Shown: positions 1 to 10,050, numbered from the stretch's first letter. The stretch: 64,000 nt of DNA from an uncultured Acetatifactor sp. (GCA_947625475.1 CANQOL010000001.1:106487-170486); one strand, 5' to 3'. Numbers and translations: made by a program. The notes: generated from the sequence alone by a model not told the origin.

Positions 1-1291
1 GGATCTGGGCCTGGATCGTCACGTCCAGAGCCGTGGTGGGCTCGTCGCAGATCAGGATCTTCGGCTGGCAGGACAGAGCGATGGCAATTACAATACGCTG
101 CCGCATACCGCCGGAATACTGGAAGGGATAGTCGTCAAAACGGGATTCCGCGTTGGGGATCCCCACCTTGTGCATCATCTCAATGGCACGCCGTCTGGCC
201 TCTGCCTCCGAGCAGTTCTGATGCCTCATGATCACGGAGGTGATCTGCTTGCCGATGGTGACAATGGGATTCAAGCTGGTCATGGGATCCTGGAACACGG
301 TAGCGATACGGCGCCCCCGGATCTTCTGCCAGTCGCCGGCGTATTTCACATTCGCCAGGTTCAGGATACAGGTGCCGTGGAGCTTATCCGGCGTCTCATC
401 CAGGTACTTCACCCGGAAGGCCACTGTGTCAAAGACCGCGTTGCGCTGGTCCTCATCATTTAAGTCCACACCGATTTCCATGGCCTTCTTCAGGGCCCGC
501 AGAAGTCCCTGGGTCAGCTGCACGCGCTTCAGCAGGCTGTAGCGCCCCACGGACAGACGGATCTCCTTGCTCAGGATCTCGTTTCTCTTTTTGGTTTCCT
601 CCGAGATCTGTCCCTTGATCTCCTGCTCGTACTTGGCCTTCAGCTCCGCCATCTGCCGTCTGTAGTCCTCCAGATAGGCTGTGTCCTTGGCGGCCTCGGC
701 CCTGCGGGCCTTCTCCTCCTGGGCCTCCTTGTTTTCCAGAACCTTGATTTTCTCGTCGTAGTCCTTGATCTGCCGGTCGGCGCTGCGGATCCGGTCCTTC
801 TCATGCCGGGGATCGTAGGTCTGCCTCTCGTTAAAGAGATTGGTCCGCTTGAATTTTAAATCGCCCAGCTCCTTCTCTATGGCTGTTCTTTCTTCCTCGC
901 TGATGGTCTCGCGGCTCTTCTTGTCCGCCTCCAGCGCTTTCATTTTCTGATAGGTCTCTGCGCCCAGCTCGTAACGGGAAATCTCGTTAAGCCGGGATAA
1001 GGTCCCCTGGATCTGCCGGCGCGCACCGGGCGTCAGCTTCACATAGGTCTCCGCCAGCTCCGGGTCGTTTAAGATCAGCTGTCCCTCCGAGATAAAGCCG
1101 TTGGAATCCAGCATGCCGGCAAAGGTCTTGGTGAACACGGACTTGCCGGAGCCGGACTCGCCCACAATGGCGATGGACTCATTCTCGTAGATATCCAGAT
1201 CGATCCCCCGGATGGCCGTCAGGATACGGCCCCGGACACGGAATTTCACGTGCAGGTTGCGCACAGAGAGCAATACCTTTTTTTCTTCCAT
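1..1291 (-). CDS. oppD: Oligopeptide ABC transporter ATPase OppD/AmiE type, partial, with large insertion
   Basis: Cytoplasmic ATPase that powers peptide uptake with the OppB and OppC permeases. The gene runs off the left edge, so only the first 430 codons are present. Visible motifs are Walker A GESGSGKS (residues 44-51), Q-loop [10 protein letters not shown] (333-342), signature YSGGMRQR (392-399) and Walker B ILICDEP (412-418). In ordinary OppD the Q-loop lies about 60 residues after Walker A; here it is about 285 away, because a highly charged, Lys/Glu/Arg-rich and probably coiled-coil segment (about residues 75-320) is inserted. I chose the ATG at 1291 because GGAGG lies 8 nt upstream; the ATG at 1297 is too close to it. 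It follows oppC by 13 bp and is the last visible gene of the opp operon. The family call is firm; the role of the insertion is unknown. Confidence 0.9.
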   Translation of the reverse strand, partial: MEEKKVLLSVRNLHVKFRVRGRILTAIRGIDLDIYENESIAIVGESGSGKSVFTKTFAGMLDSNGFISEGQLILNDPELAETYVKLTPGARRQIQGTLSRLNEISRYELGAETYQKMKALEADKKSRETISEEERTAIEKELGDLKFKRTNLFNERQTYDPRHEKDRIRSADRQIKDYDEKIKVLENKEAQEEKARRAEAAKDTAYLEDYRRQMAELKAKYEQEIKGQISEETKKRNEILSKEIRLSVGRYSLLKRVQLTQGLLRALKKAMEIGVDLNDEDQRNAVFDTVAFRVKYLDETPDKLHGTCILNLANVKYAGDWQKIRGRRIATVFQDPMTSLNPIVTIGKQITSVIMRHQNCSEAEARRRAIEMMHKVGIPNAESRFDDYPFQYSGGMRQRIVIAIALSCQPKILICDEPTTALDVTIQAQI

Positions 1292-1304
1292 CTCCATGCC
1301 CTCC

Positions 1305-2285
1305 TTACATATGTGTCCTGGGGTCGCAGGCGTCGCCCAGATTCTGACCGGTTACATAAAGTACCACTGTGATAACGGAGGCCACCGCCACGGGAGTCCA
1401 GAACTCCCAGCCCCAGCCGGGCGTGACCATGGCGTTCTGGGCCTCGTAGATCAGACGGCCCAGAGTCAGGTCGCTGATGCCCAGACCGATATAGCTCAGG
1501 AACACCTCCGAGGAAATATACCCCGGGATGGCTGCCGCGATCTCCAGCACGATGACGCTGGTCATGAAGGGCAGGATGTTCTTGATGGCAATCTTGAAAA
1601 TATTGGTGCCAAGGCAGCGGGACGCCAGGTTATACTCATGATCCCGAATGATAATCACCCGGGTCCTGATATAGTAGGCGATGCCCATCCAGCCCAGGAT
1701 CGTCATGGCGAAAACCAATGTCCAGAAGGTGGGCGAGAAAATCATCACCAGCACCGACATGAGCAGCGTACTGGGGATATTGCCCAGCACATTGTAGACC
1801 TCGTTCATGACGATATCCACCTTCCGGGAGAAGCCCCAGATGGCGCCCAGGATAATACCGATGGACATATTGATGGCCGCGCATATCAGCGCCAGGGAAA
1901 TGGAAATGCGGGAGCCGTTCCAGATGGCGTTAAAGGTGGAGGCGCCCGTACCGCCGGTGCCGAAGATCCACTTCAGGTCAAACCCCAGGAGGTCAATGGC
2001 CTTCTTCGGGGTCAGGTGGAAGGTGGCCGTGTTGTTCACGTTGATAAAGGGGTCCACATCGGGATTGTAATGGATCACCGAGGGGTAGACATAGGCGAAC
2101 ACAATCATAACCGCCAGGATGGTCAGCACCACCACATTGACCTTGTTGCGGAAAAAGACGCGGAACACCGACTTCCAGTAGGAATACCGGGGGGCGGTAA
2201 TCTTCTCGGATTCCAGATCATTGTGATCCACCGGCGCGAACAGCTCCGCCTCCGACATATTGTACTTCTTGCTGAAATCTTCCAT
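1305..2285 (-). CDS. oppC: Oligopeptide ABC transporter permease OppC/AmiD type
   Basis: Inner-membrane permease subunit of about 326 residues, normal for OppC/AmiD. It has an N-terminal TM near residues 45-65, a periplasmic loop, then the BPD_transp_1 region with five further helices. The coupling segment reads YNLASRCLGTNIFKIAIKN, the EAA-like loop that contacts the ATPase. It pairs with the OppB product to form the channel. The ATG at 2285 is preferred because GAGGTGA lies 5 nt upstream; a GTG three codons earlier would overlap the oppB stop. It lies between oppB (5 bp gap) and oppD (13 bp gap), so translation is probably coupled. Nothing unusual is seen in this subunit, in contrast to its three partners. 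Confidence 0.92.
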   Translation of the reverse strand: MEDFSKKYNMSEAELFAPVDHNDLESEKITAPRYSYWKSVFRVFFRNKVNVVVLTILAVMIVFAYVYPSVIHYNPDVDPFINVNNTATFHLTPKKAIDLLGFDLKWIFGTGGTGASTFNAIWNGSRISISLALICAAINMSIGIILGAIWGFSRKVDIVMNEVYNVLGNIPSTLLMSVLVMIFSPTFWTLVFAMTILGWMGIAYYIRTRVIIIRDHEYNLASRCLGTNIFKIAIKNILPFMTSVIVLEIAAAIPGYISSEVFLSYIGLGISDLTLGRLIYEAQNAMVTPGWGWEFWTPVAVASVITVVLYVTGQNLGDACDPRTHM

Positions 2286-2290
2286 ACCGC

Positions 2291-3886
2291 TCACCTCGCT
2301 TTCTCTGTAAAGGAAATTCTCGGGTCAACCATGGCCATCATCACATCGCCTAAAATCAGGGACAGGACGGACAGGATGGCGTAGAAAAGGGTAACGCCCA
2401 CGATGACCGCGTTGTCGTACTGGTTAATCGCGTCGATGAGAAGGCCGCCGGCGCCGGGAATCAGGTAAACCCGCTCCGTAATCAGGGCGCCTGTCATGGC
2501 GAACAGGAGCGAGCCGGGGATTCCCTGGACAATGGGGATGGCCGCCACCTTCATGACGTGCTTGAAGAAGATCCCCGTCTCCGACATACCGCCGGACCGG
2601 GCGAACTTCACATAGTCCGAATTCATCTGATCGATCATATACCGTCTCATCCACTTCATCATACTGGCGATGGACGGCAGGGCCAGGGAAGCGATGGGCA
2701 GCACGAACATCAGCTTCGTGGCGCTGTCCATCATAAAGGTGACGGGCAGCCCCATGGCGCGGCCGATTCCCTTGAAAATAAAGATGTAGGCAAGGCTGGG
2801 CACCGCGGAGATAAACATGATGTACACCGTCCCCACCTTATCCAGGAGCCCCTCCTTGTAGCGGGCCATGAGCACGCCCAGAGGCAGGCCCAGGATATAC
2901 ACGATAATCGTGGAAATGATACCGATGACAAAGGAGAAGCCCATGCGGGACATACTGTTGCGCTTGGCGCTCACGCTCGTATAGTCGTCGGTAAACCGGT
3001 CCGCATTCAGGGCGCTGGCCGCCTGAGAGCCCTTGATATAGGTGGCAGAGTGCAGATTGTCCGCGCTCATCTCCACCAGCCCGGAGGGATAGGTGATCAG
3101 GCTCTGCACCCAGGAGCCCTGGCTCTGGGTCATGGTCTGGAACACATCCACCCCCTGTGTCACGGAAAAGGACGTTCCCAGATGCACCGTCAGGAAGTTC
3201 TGGTGCAGATAGGGGAACTGATCGTCAAAATAGAGCAGATACTTGTGCGTGGTGCCGTTTCCGATGATTGCCGGCGAGAACTTCTTCTCCCCGGTCTCAT
3301 GGTTGGCGTTCAGGGGGTCATAGAGGGTAAAGCTGAGGCCTCTCTTCCCGATGTCCTCCGTTTCCGGCACTCTGTGAATATTGTCAATGACCAGCAGTCC
3401 TTTGAAATAATTGAGCAGCCTCTGCAAAAGCGAATAGTCCTTGTAGGCAAACAATGCCGGCTGGCCGCCGTCGGCCAGCTTGTTGCGCACCACTACCGCC
3501 TTCAGGCGTGTCACCTCATATCCCTTGGATCTGTAATAGTCAGTAAATTTCTTGATATACTCGGCAGCGATCTCGCTGTCCTTGGAGCCGTCGTCTGCGC
3601 GGCCCAAAGTGACGGCCTGGGCGCGGGTTTCCTCATCTATCTCCCCGTTCTCGGCCAATTCGTTTATGTAGTCCGCATAGGGGACATAATCCAGATAACC
3701 GAATTCCTCCCAACGCCGGTACCGATAGGTAACGCGGTTGTTGTTGGCCTGCTTATTGTAGCTTCCGTCTGCTACGAAGACCTTGTCCCTGTTCATAAGA
3801 CCGTAGACAAGCAGCATGACGATGGTAACCACCAAAATAATCGATACTGCGCCGTGTAGAAGCCTTTTCAAAATGTATTTAGCCAT
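2291..3886 (-). CDS. oppB: Oligopeptide ABC transporter permease OppB, AmiC-like with long extracellular loop
   Basis: Membrane permease of 531 residues, much longer than classical OppB (about 305). TM1 (residues 8-29) is followed by an extracytoplasmic loop of about 280 residues before the second helix (FSFVIGIISTIIVYILGL). The remainder is a standard BPD_transp_1 domain with an EAA-type loop (YVKFARSGGMSETGIFFKHV) and the C-terminal VDPRISF seen in OppB. The long loop, including the segment TTHKYLLYFDDQFPYLHQNF, closely resembles streptococcal AmiC, which has a similar loop and length. The loop probably contacts the lipid-anchored binding protein. The gene follows oppA after a terminator-like hairpin, and its ribosome binding site is weak. 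I infer lower expression than oppA. Confidence 0.9.
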   Translation of the reverse strand: MAKYILKRLLHGAVSIILVVTIVMLLVYGLMNRDKVFVADGSYNKQANNNRVTYRYRRWEEFGYLDYVPYADYINELAENGEIDEETRAQAVTLGRADDGSKDSEIAAEYIKKFTDYYRSKGYEVTRLKAVVVRNKLADGGQPALFAYKDYSLLQRLLNYFKGLLVIDNIHRVPETEDIGKRGLSFTLYDPLNANHETGEKKFSPAIIGNGTTHKYLLYFDDQFPYLHQNFLTVHLGTSFSVTQGVDVFQTMTQSQGSWVQSLITYPSGLVEMSADNLHSATYIKGSQAASALNADRFTDDYTSVSAKRNSMSRMGFSFVIGIISTIIVYILGLPLGVLMARYKEGLLDKVGTVYIMFISAVPSLAYIFIFKGIGRAMGLPVTFMMDSATKLMFVLPIASLALPSIASMMKWMRRYMIDQMNSDYVKFARSGGMSETGIFFKHVMKVAAIPIVQGIPGSLLFAMTGALITERVYLIPGAGGLLIDAINQYDNAVIVGVTLFYAILSVLSLILGDVMMAMVDPRISFTEKAR

Positions 3887-3973
3887 AAGTCACACTCTGC
3901 CCTCTCATACTTATTCGGGGAATACAAAAAGGGCACCGGGAACACTCCCCTTTTGTACGCTGTTGCCATATGA

Positions 3974-4002
3974 GAAAAGGGGGCGAGGAAAGCCCCGCCC
4001 CC
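3974..4002 (-). terminator. Intrinsic terminator between oppA and oppB
   Basis: Read on the minus strand, GGGGGCG and CGCCCCC (4002-3996 and 3985-3979) form a 7-bp stem around a 10-nt loop, followed by TTTTCTC. It lies 40 bp after the oppA stop and would let only part of transcription into oppB-C-D, the usual way to make excess binding protein. A second imperfect palindrome (3923-3933 with 3947-3957, one mismatch) lies just downstream. Confidence 0.7.
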
Positions 4003-4041
4003 TCTCATCTGCTTAAAAAACCTGTAAACGCAGGAGGTTCA

Positions 4042-6336
4042 TTACCAGAGACCGACATTCTGCATCATGCCGCCGGTAGGAAGCATGGTGTCAAGATAGG
4101 TCTGAGCATCGCCGTAGTCGGGGCCCCATCCGGAGCTTCCGCCGAAGTCGAAGTTGAACTGGTAACCGAAATCGCCCATGTAAGCGGCGTAGGATACGTT
4201 GTTGGAGTCGCCCTCAGAGGACACCAGGTTGACCACAACCCGTCCGCCCAGAGCATCCTCGATGGACTGCTTCATAGCCTGGTCCATAGCGGAACCGATG
4301 GGGCTGTAGTCACGGTAGCACCAGTCAAGGTAGATGGGATTCTCAGCGGAAACCTCGATCCCCTGTGCAGCCAGCTCTTCCACTGCAGCGTCCATGCACT
4401 TGGCCGCCTCATCCGGCATATACCAGCCGTCGAAGCCGTAGCTTGCGCCCGCGCCGTCATTTCCTTCCGGATCCCAAACCGTGATGGGATATCCGTCAGC
4501 GGTCAGCTGAGCCTGCAGGACCTCACCGTAGAAGGTGCCGGCCGGGAAGGTGGTAGCGGTGCCGTTGATATCAACCGTAAACTCGTCGGCGGCCACGATA
4601 AAGCTGCCGGGCACGTAAGAGTTGGTCAGGGAAGCGTACTTCAGCTCCTCGCCCACGCTGGCGGCATTGGAGGTGCCGCGGTCACGGGCATAGGCCAGGG
4701 CCATGCGGAAGTTGTGATTCAGCTTCGCAGCGGCGGTGCGCTGTGCCTGGGTAACGGTCTGAGGAGAACGCATCACGGACTCATCGTTGAAGTTGGCGTA
4801 AGCGTAACGGTTCACGTTCACCCAGTTCAGGAAGGAGGTGTCGTCCTCCAGGACCACATAAGCGTACTTCTCAAAGTAGGTCTTGCCGTCCGGATCGTCG
4901 GGAACTTTGACGGACTTGGCCTGCTCCAGAGCAGCAGAGCCGAGGCCGATGCCGCCGTTGAGGGTGCCGTCCAGGAATGCGTTCCATCCGAACAGAGGAT
5001 CGGTGCCGTCATTGTAGATGTAGGTAATGGTGTCCAGAGTCACATTGTCAGCGTTCCAGTAGGAAGGATTCTTCGTGTAGGCAATGGTGTTCTGGTAGGT
5101 CCAGTTGCTGATCAGATAAGGTCCGCAGTACGCAATGTGCTGAGGATCGGAGCCGTAGGTGTAGTCGGCAGCGGAGCTGTCAAACTCGGCGCCGAACTTG
5201 CCTCCCTGGGAGACATAGTACTCACGGCACATAGGAGCCATGGCGCTGTAGCCCAGAACGGTCTCAAACCAAGGAGTCATCTCGGTCAGAGTAACCTCCA
5301 GGGTGTAGTCGTCCAGAGCCTTGATGCCGACCTCGTTAAAGTCGGTGATGTCGCCGGAAACATACTCAGGCAGGTTCACGATGGAGGAGATCACGCTGGA
5401 CAGGTCTCCGCCGCAGTCGGCAGCGTGCTGAACGGCCGCTACCCAGTCGTCAGCCTTCACCTCAGCGATCTCGGTGCCCTGATAGGTAACCCACTTCATG
5501 CCGGGACGGATGTGGAAGGTATAAACCGTGCCGTCCTCAGACTTCTCCCAGCTCTCCGCCAGAGCGGGCTGCTGGATGTTCTTGGCATCGTAGGCCAGCA
5601 GGCCTTCCCAGGTGAAGGAAAGAGGGCCGCCCACAGCCGTCTTGTTGGTGGACAGGGTATCCCACACATCAGGCTCATACCCGGAGGTATAGGTGGTGGT
5701 GTAGGTGTTCTGCAGGGTGACGCCGTTGTCCTCGCACCACTGCTTTACGTAAGCGATGTACTCGTCAGCGGTCTCGCACTCGCTCCACTTGGCCGTGAAG
5801 GCTGCTCTCTCCTCGGGAAGCAGGATACGGTCAGCGATCAGAGCGCTCTTCAGCACACGGTAGTCGCCGTCCATGCCCCATGAAACGGTTGCGCCGTAAC
5901 GGGGAATGATGCGGCTGATCGCATAGTTGCCGGCATTGTTCTGATAGGGAAGCACCACGCCGGTCTCAAGGAGCTTGGCCTCCGCGATGGCCATCAGGCC
6001 GAGACGCTCGCCCTGGTCGCCCACGGAAAGGGCCTTCTCGTAGTACTCTACGTACTCGCCGAAGATCTCGTCGTACAGAGCGTCAGATGCCTCGCTCTCC
6101 GCCTCCACGTCGATGGCGTCCTGGGTGTTGACGTCAGCCATCAGGGTTCCGTCATCCTCCTCAGCGGGAGCGGCAGCCTGCGAGCTCTCAGGCGCTGCCT
6201 GGGAACTCTCGGGCGCAGCCGAAGAAGCTTCCTGGCTCTGAGGTTCGGACGAAGGGCTGTCCGAATTACCGCCGCATGCCGTCACGGAAACAACCATGGC
6301 AGCCGTCAGCAGTAAAGCCAACATTTTCTTTTTCAT
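4042..6336 (-). CDS. oppA: Oligopeptide-binding lipoprotein OppA, apparently circularly permuted
   Basis: Extracellular lipid-anchored substrate-binding protein (SBP_bac_5) of 764 residues that delivers peptides to OppBC. It has a signal peptide with lipobox VTAC (Cys21), then a Ser/Ala/Pro/Gln-rich linker to about residue 62. Residues about 85-184 (YYEKALSVGDQGERLGLMAI onward, with SRIIPR and the final FTAKW) look like the segment that closes ordinary AmiA/AliB proteins. The usual N-terminal lobe starts only near residue 206 (TYTTTYTSGYEPDVWDTL, then LAESWEKSEDGTVYTFHIR). The protein stops soon after GWGPDYGDAQTYLDTMLP, where relatives continue for about 130 residues. It therefore looks permuted rather than extended. 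RBS AAGGAGG precedes the ATG. Transcription starts from a consensus promoter about 260 bp upstream. The family call is certain; the permutation is inferred by eye. Confidence 0.92.
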   Translation of the reverse strand: MKKKMLALLLTAAMVVSVTACGGNSDSPSSEPQSQEASSAAPESSQAAPESSQAAAPAEEDDGTLMADVNTQDAIDVEAESEASDALYDEIFGEYVEYYEKALSVGDQGERLGLMAIAEAKLLETGVVLPYQNNAGNYAISRIIPRYGATVSWGMDGDYRVLKSALIADRILLPEERAAFTAKWSECETADEYIAYVKQWCEDNGVTLQNTYTTTYTSGYEPDVWDTLSTNKTAVGGPLSFTWEGLLAYDAKNIQQPALAESWEKSEDGTVYTFHIRPGMKWVTYQGTEIAEVKADDWVAAVQHAADCGGDLSSVISSIVNLPEYVSGDITDFNEVGIKALDDYTLEVTLTEMTPWFETVLGYSAMAPMCREYYVSQGGKFGAEFDSSAADYTYGSDPQHIAYCGPYLISNWTYQNTIAYTKNPSYWNADNVTLDTITYIYNDGTDPLFGWNAFLDGTLNGGIGLGSAALEQAKSVKVPDDPDGKTYFEKYAYVVLEDDTSFLNWVNVNRYAYANFNDESVMRSPQTVTQAQRTAAAKLNHNFRMALAYARDRGTSNAASVGEELKYASLTNSYVPGSFIVAADEFTVDINGTATTFPAGTFYGEVLQAQLTADGYPITVWDPEGNDGAGASYGFDGWYMPDEAAKCMDAAVEELAAQGIEVSAENPIYLDWCYRDYSPIGSAMDQAMKQSIEDALGGRVVVNLVSSEGDSNNVSYAAYMGDFGYQFNFDFGGSSGWGPDYGDAQTYLDTMLPTGGMMQNVGLW

Positions 6337-6598
6337 AGTTTTTCCTCCTTTTTGAAATATGAAAAATATCTTTAATCTCCCGAAATGATCTATTTTTTCA
6401 TAATCTCCTCATGAAGCACAGCACCTCGGGAAATTAAATTCACAGGTAATATGTACTTTAGCGCTTTATCGCTTCAGCGTATTAAAACGAAAAGTCTCCG
6501 CCATTTAGCAGCCCTTTCTGCTTTCTGCCGGATGTCTCAGCGCTCTATCAGAGGCTCCCGGGCCCGGAAACAGCGCCCGCCGCCTCACTTAAGTACCT

Positions 6599-6627
6599 AT
6601 TATATAGGAACAGTCGAAGCTTGTCAA
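6599..6627 (-). promoter_or_regulatory. Consensus sigma-A promoter of oppA operon
   Basis: On the minus strand TTGACA (6627-6622) and TATAAT (6604-6599) are separated by exactly 17 bp, a perfect match to the housekeeping consensus. Start of transcription is predicted near 6592, giving a leader of about 255 nt before oppA. The leader holds a 13-bp inverted repeat (6371-6383 with 6426-6438, one G-U type mismatch) just before the oppA ribosome binding site. Confidence 0.8.
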
Positions 6628-6647
6628 GCAGTTTTCCCGTTCCCTCC

Positions 6648-6693
6648 AAAAAACAGGGCAGGCCCCGGGCGCTCTCCGCGCCGGCACCTGCCC
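6648..6693 (-). terminator. Intrinsic terminator of gdhA
   Basis: Minus-strand GGGCAGG (6693-6687) pairs with CCTGCCC (6662-6656), with further GC-rich pairing inside the loop, followed by TGTTTTTT. It lies about 45 bp after the gdhA stop and just upstream of the oppA promoter, so it insulates the two units. Confidence 0.75.
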
Positions 6694-6735
6694 TTTCCGT
6701 CTTACCTGCTTGCGCTCTCCCGCCCGGGATCCGTC

Positions 6736-8175
<1,440 letters not shown>

Positions 8176-8177
8176 TT

Positions 8178-8206
8178 ATTATAGTACGGCTTTTTCAATT
8201 TCTCAA
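8178..8206 (-). promoter_or_regulatory. Sigma-A promoter of gdhA
   Basis: Minus-strand TTGAGA (8206-8201), a 17-bp spacer and TATAAT (8183-8178). The leader of about 90 nt contains a stem GCCGGC/GCCGGC plus CCGC/GCGG (8131-8163) and, 8 nt later, a run of six T (8122-8117), ending in the gdhA ribosome binding site. Confidence 0.75.
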
Positions 8207-8267
8207 CAAACTTTGCTATGGTAAATCAGAAAAGTTTTTTTGAATTTTTTATACAAATTGCACAAGT

Positions 8268-8699
8268 CTACAGATACCGGGTGAGGCGCTCCACGCTGCG
8301 GTTTTCAAAGTCGATGAGCTGCCTGGCCAGCTCCAGGGATTTGGGGCCTGCCTGTTCGTTGTGGTTGAGCACCCGGTTCATCTCCAGGATCCCGTCATTG
8401 CTGTTTTTGATCATCAGCTCGGCGATGCGGGCCGTACTGGTATTGAACAGGGTCTCCCACTGGATGGCCCCCGCCTGCATCAGATCCTGGATATGACTGC
8501 CCTGATAGGGCTGCGCCTTCGCCTGCAGCAGCTGATCCAGCGCCGCCCCCCGGATCTGGGAATATTTCAGGGACTGTCTGGTGATCTGCATGGAGAGCTG
8601 ATCGTCGTACACCTTCTGGGAAATCACGTCTATGGCCTTCATGGCCGCCTCTGTGTTCCTCTGTATCTGTCTGTAAACGGCTATTTCCTGAGATTTCAA
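8268..8699 (-). CDS. Conserved hypothetical protein, 143 residues, TTG start
   Basis: I do not recognise the family. The predicted product is soluble, alpha-helical and glutamine-rich, with no signal peptide or TM segment (for example VYRQIQRNTEAAMKAIDVIS and ELARQLIDFENRSVERLTRYL). The open frame extends upstream to 8783, but that extension runs through the intrinsic terminator of the preceding gene. A TTG at 8699 has GGGAGG 8 nt upstream, so I place the start there. It lies between the SH3 protein terminator and gdhA on the same strand. No clear promoter was seen in the 57 bp between the terminator and the start. Function cannot be inferred. Confidence 0.65.
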   Translation of the reverse strand: MKSQEIAVYRQIQRNTEAAMKAIDVISQKVYDDQLSMQITRQSLKYSQIRGAALDQLLQAKAQPYQGSHIQDLMQAGAIQWETLFNTSTARIAELMIKNSNDGILEMNRVLNHNEQAGPKSLELARQLIDFENRSVERLTRYL

Positions 8700-8755
8700 T
8701 TTGTTTTCCTCCCGGCTGACTGGACGGGGGAGCTTCCGGAAGCGCTCCCGCCCGC

Positions 8756-8787
8756 AAAAAAGAAGATGCTGGTCTGTCAGCATCTTC
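8756..8787 (-). terminator. Intrinsic terminator after the SH3 protein gene
   Basis: A perfect 10-bp stem, GAAGATGCTG (8787-8778) with CAGCATCTTC (8771-8762), has a 6-nt loop and is followed by TTTTTT on the minus strand. It lies 55 bp after the SH3 gene stop. Confidence 0.88.
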
Positions 8788-8841
8788 TTCCTTTTCCATA
8801 ATCAGTATTCTCTTTTTGGCGGAAACTATACGCGCCGGCGG

Positions 8842-10050
8842 CTATTCCATATATTCCTCCTTCACATAGCCCACCTGGCCGTTGTAGTTGATTTTGCACC
8901 AGCCGTCGGCAATCTCCAGAAGGCCCACCGTCTCTCCCCCTGCCAGCACACCTATCCTCTCGGCGGACTCGCCGGGGCTTAACCGGACATTCACATTGGT
9001 GGAGGCGGTCACCGTCCCGATGAGCTGGGAATCGTCCGCCTTCTCGGTCAGCTCCAGGAACTCGGACTTGATATAGCCCTCCTTCTCCTCAAAGGAGACC
9101 CTGCTCCAGCCATTGGCCTTCAGCTCCAGCACCAAAATCCGGGAGCCCTGCTCCAGCCTGCCCAGCTTATCCGCCTGCTCGCTGTCGGACACCCGCACAT
9201 TCACGGTAGTCAGGGCCACAGCCTCCGTGGGCTCAAAGGGCGCATTCTCCTCTCCCTCCCCCTGGGCGCTGCCGGACACAGGCACCGCCTCCGAAGCCTC
9301 CCCGCTCTCCTGGGACGCCTGGGCTGCCAGGGTATCCCCGGTGACCTTGTTCGCCTCCTTGGTGAACTCCTGCACATAGTAGAACAGATCCGCATTGGCC
9401 AGGAAGGCGTCGCTGCACTCCACATTCACGCGGTTGTTCAGCTCCACCACATCGTCCTGGAGCGTGACCGCGCTGATATAGTTGAGCTCCTCGTCGCTCA
9501 CCTCGCCCTCGTTCAGATAATAATTGCCCTCCTGGTCCCTGCACACATAAAAGGTCTCCAGGCCGGACACCGTCTCCTCAAAGTTGTTGAAGGACATTTG
9601 AAAATACACGTAAGCCAGATAAGAGTCCGGAATCGGCCCCTCCTTGGTATAAACCTCCAGCAGGGGATATCCCTTGATATATTTGCTCATCTCCGGGATC
9701 CGGATCGCCTCTGTCTCATCCAGATAGTTGGAGATACCCCGAATGGTATCCACATCTCCCAGGGCATAGGCGTTGTAATAAGTGGCAATCAAGGTATATA
9801 TCTCGGGAATCTCATTTTTGACAAGAGGAACCGCCGGAACCTCCTGAGGGATCTCGGGCGAAGGGGACACAGCTGCCGCCTCCGAAGAGACCTCAGACTC
9901 CTGAGGCTGAACCTCCTGGGCCCTGCTGCTGTTGGACATCAGCCCCACAGACACCGTGACCGCTGCCGCCGCAATGATGACGACCGGATAGGCAATCCGG
10001 CTGTTCTTCACGATGATCCCCCCAAGCCGTCGCAATTTTTCTTTCAACAT
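8842..10050 (-). CDS. Membrane-anchored protein with two C-terminal SH3b domains
   Basis: A 402-residue exported protein. A basic N-terminus is followed by one TM anchor (about residues 19-40, AYPVVIIAAAAVTVSVGLM), then a Ser/Glu/Pro-rich linker. Next is an NTF2-like or DUF4829-like region of about 150 residues (LIATYYNAYALGDVDTIRGI onward), an acidic linker and two bacterial SH3 domains (VNVRVSDSEQADKLGRLEQG and VNVRLSPGESAERIGVLAGG). SH3b pairs usually bind cell wall peptides or glycans, so a wall-associated role is likely, but no catalytic domain is visible. I place the start at the ATG at 10050, which has AAGGAAAGG upstream; the frame stays open further upstream without a better start. 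It ends at a strong terminator. Confidence 0.8.
   Translation of the reverse strand: MLKEKLRRLGGIIVKNSRIAYPVVIIAAAAVTVSVGLMSNSSRAQEVQPQESEVSSEAAAVSPSPEIPQEVPAVPLVKNEIPEIYTLIATYYNAYALGDVDTIRGISNYLDETEAIRIPEMSKYIKGYPLLEVYTKEGPIPDSYLAYVYFQMSFNNFEETVSGLETFYVCRDQEGNYYLNEGEVSDEELNYISAVTLQDDVVELNNRVNVECSDAFLANADLFYYVQEFTKEANKVTGDTLAAQASQESGEASEAVPVSGSAQGEGEENAPFEPTEAVALTTVNVRVSDSEQADKLGRLEQGSRILVLELKANGWSRVSFEEKEGYIKSEFLELTEKADDSQLIGTVTASTNVNVRLSPGESAERIGVLAGGETVGLLEIADGWCKINYNGQVGYVKEEYME

Noticed and set aside
1212..2384. Plus-strand frame opposite oppC
   Set aside because: Low-complexity His/Asp-rich translation typical of antisense frames; oppC is certain.
3970..5883. A long plus-strand open frame opposite oppA
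   Set aside because: It has no ribosome binding site, no homology by eye, and codon composition mirrors the real minus-strand gene; it is a shadow of GC-rich coding sequence.
8702..8783. Upstream extension of the small gene beside gdhA
   Set aside because: It overlaps a perfect terminator hairpin; the TTG at 8699 is better placed.
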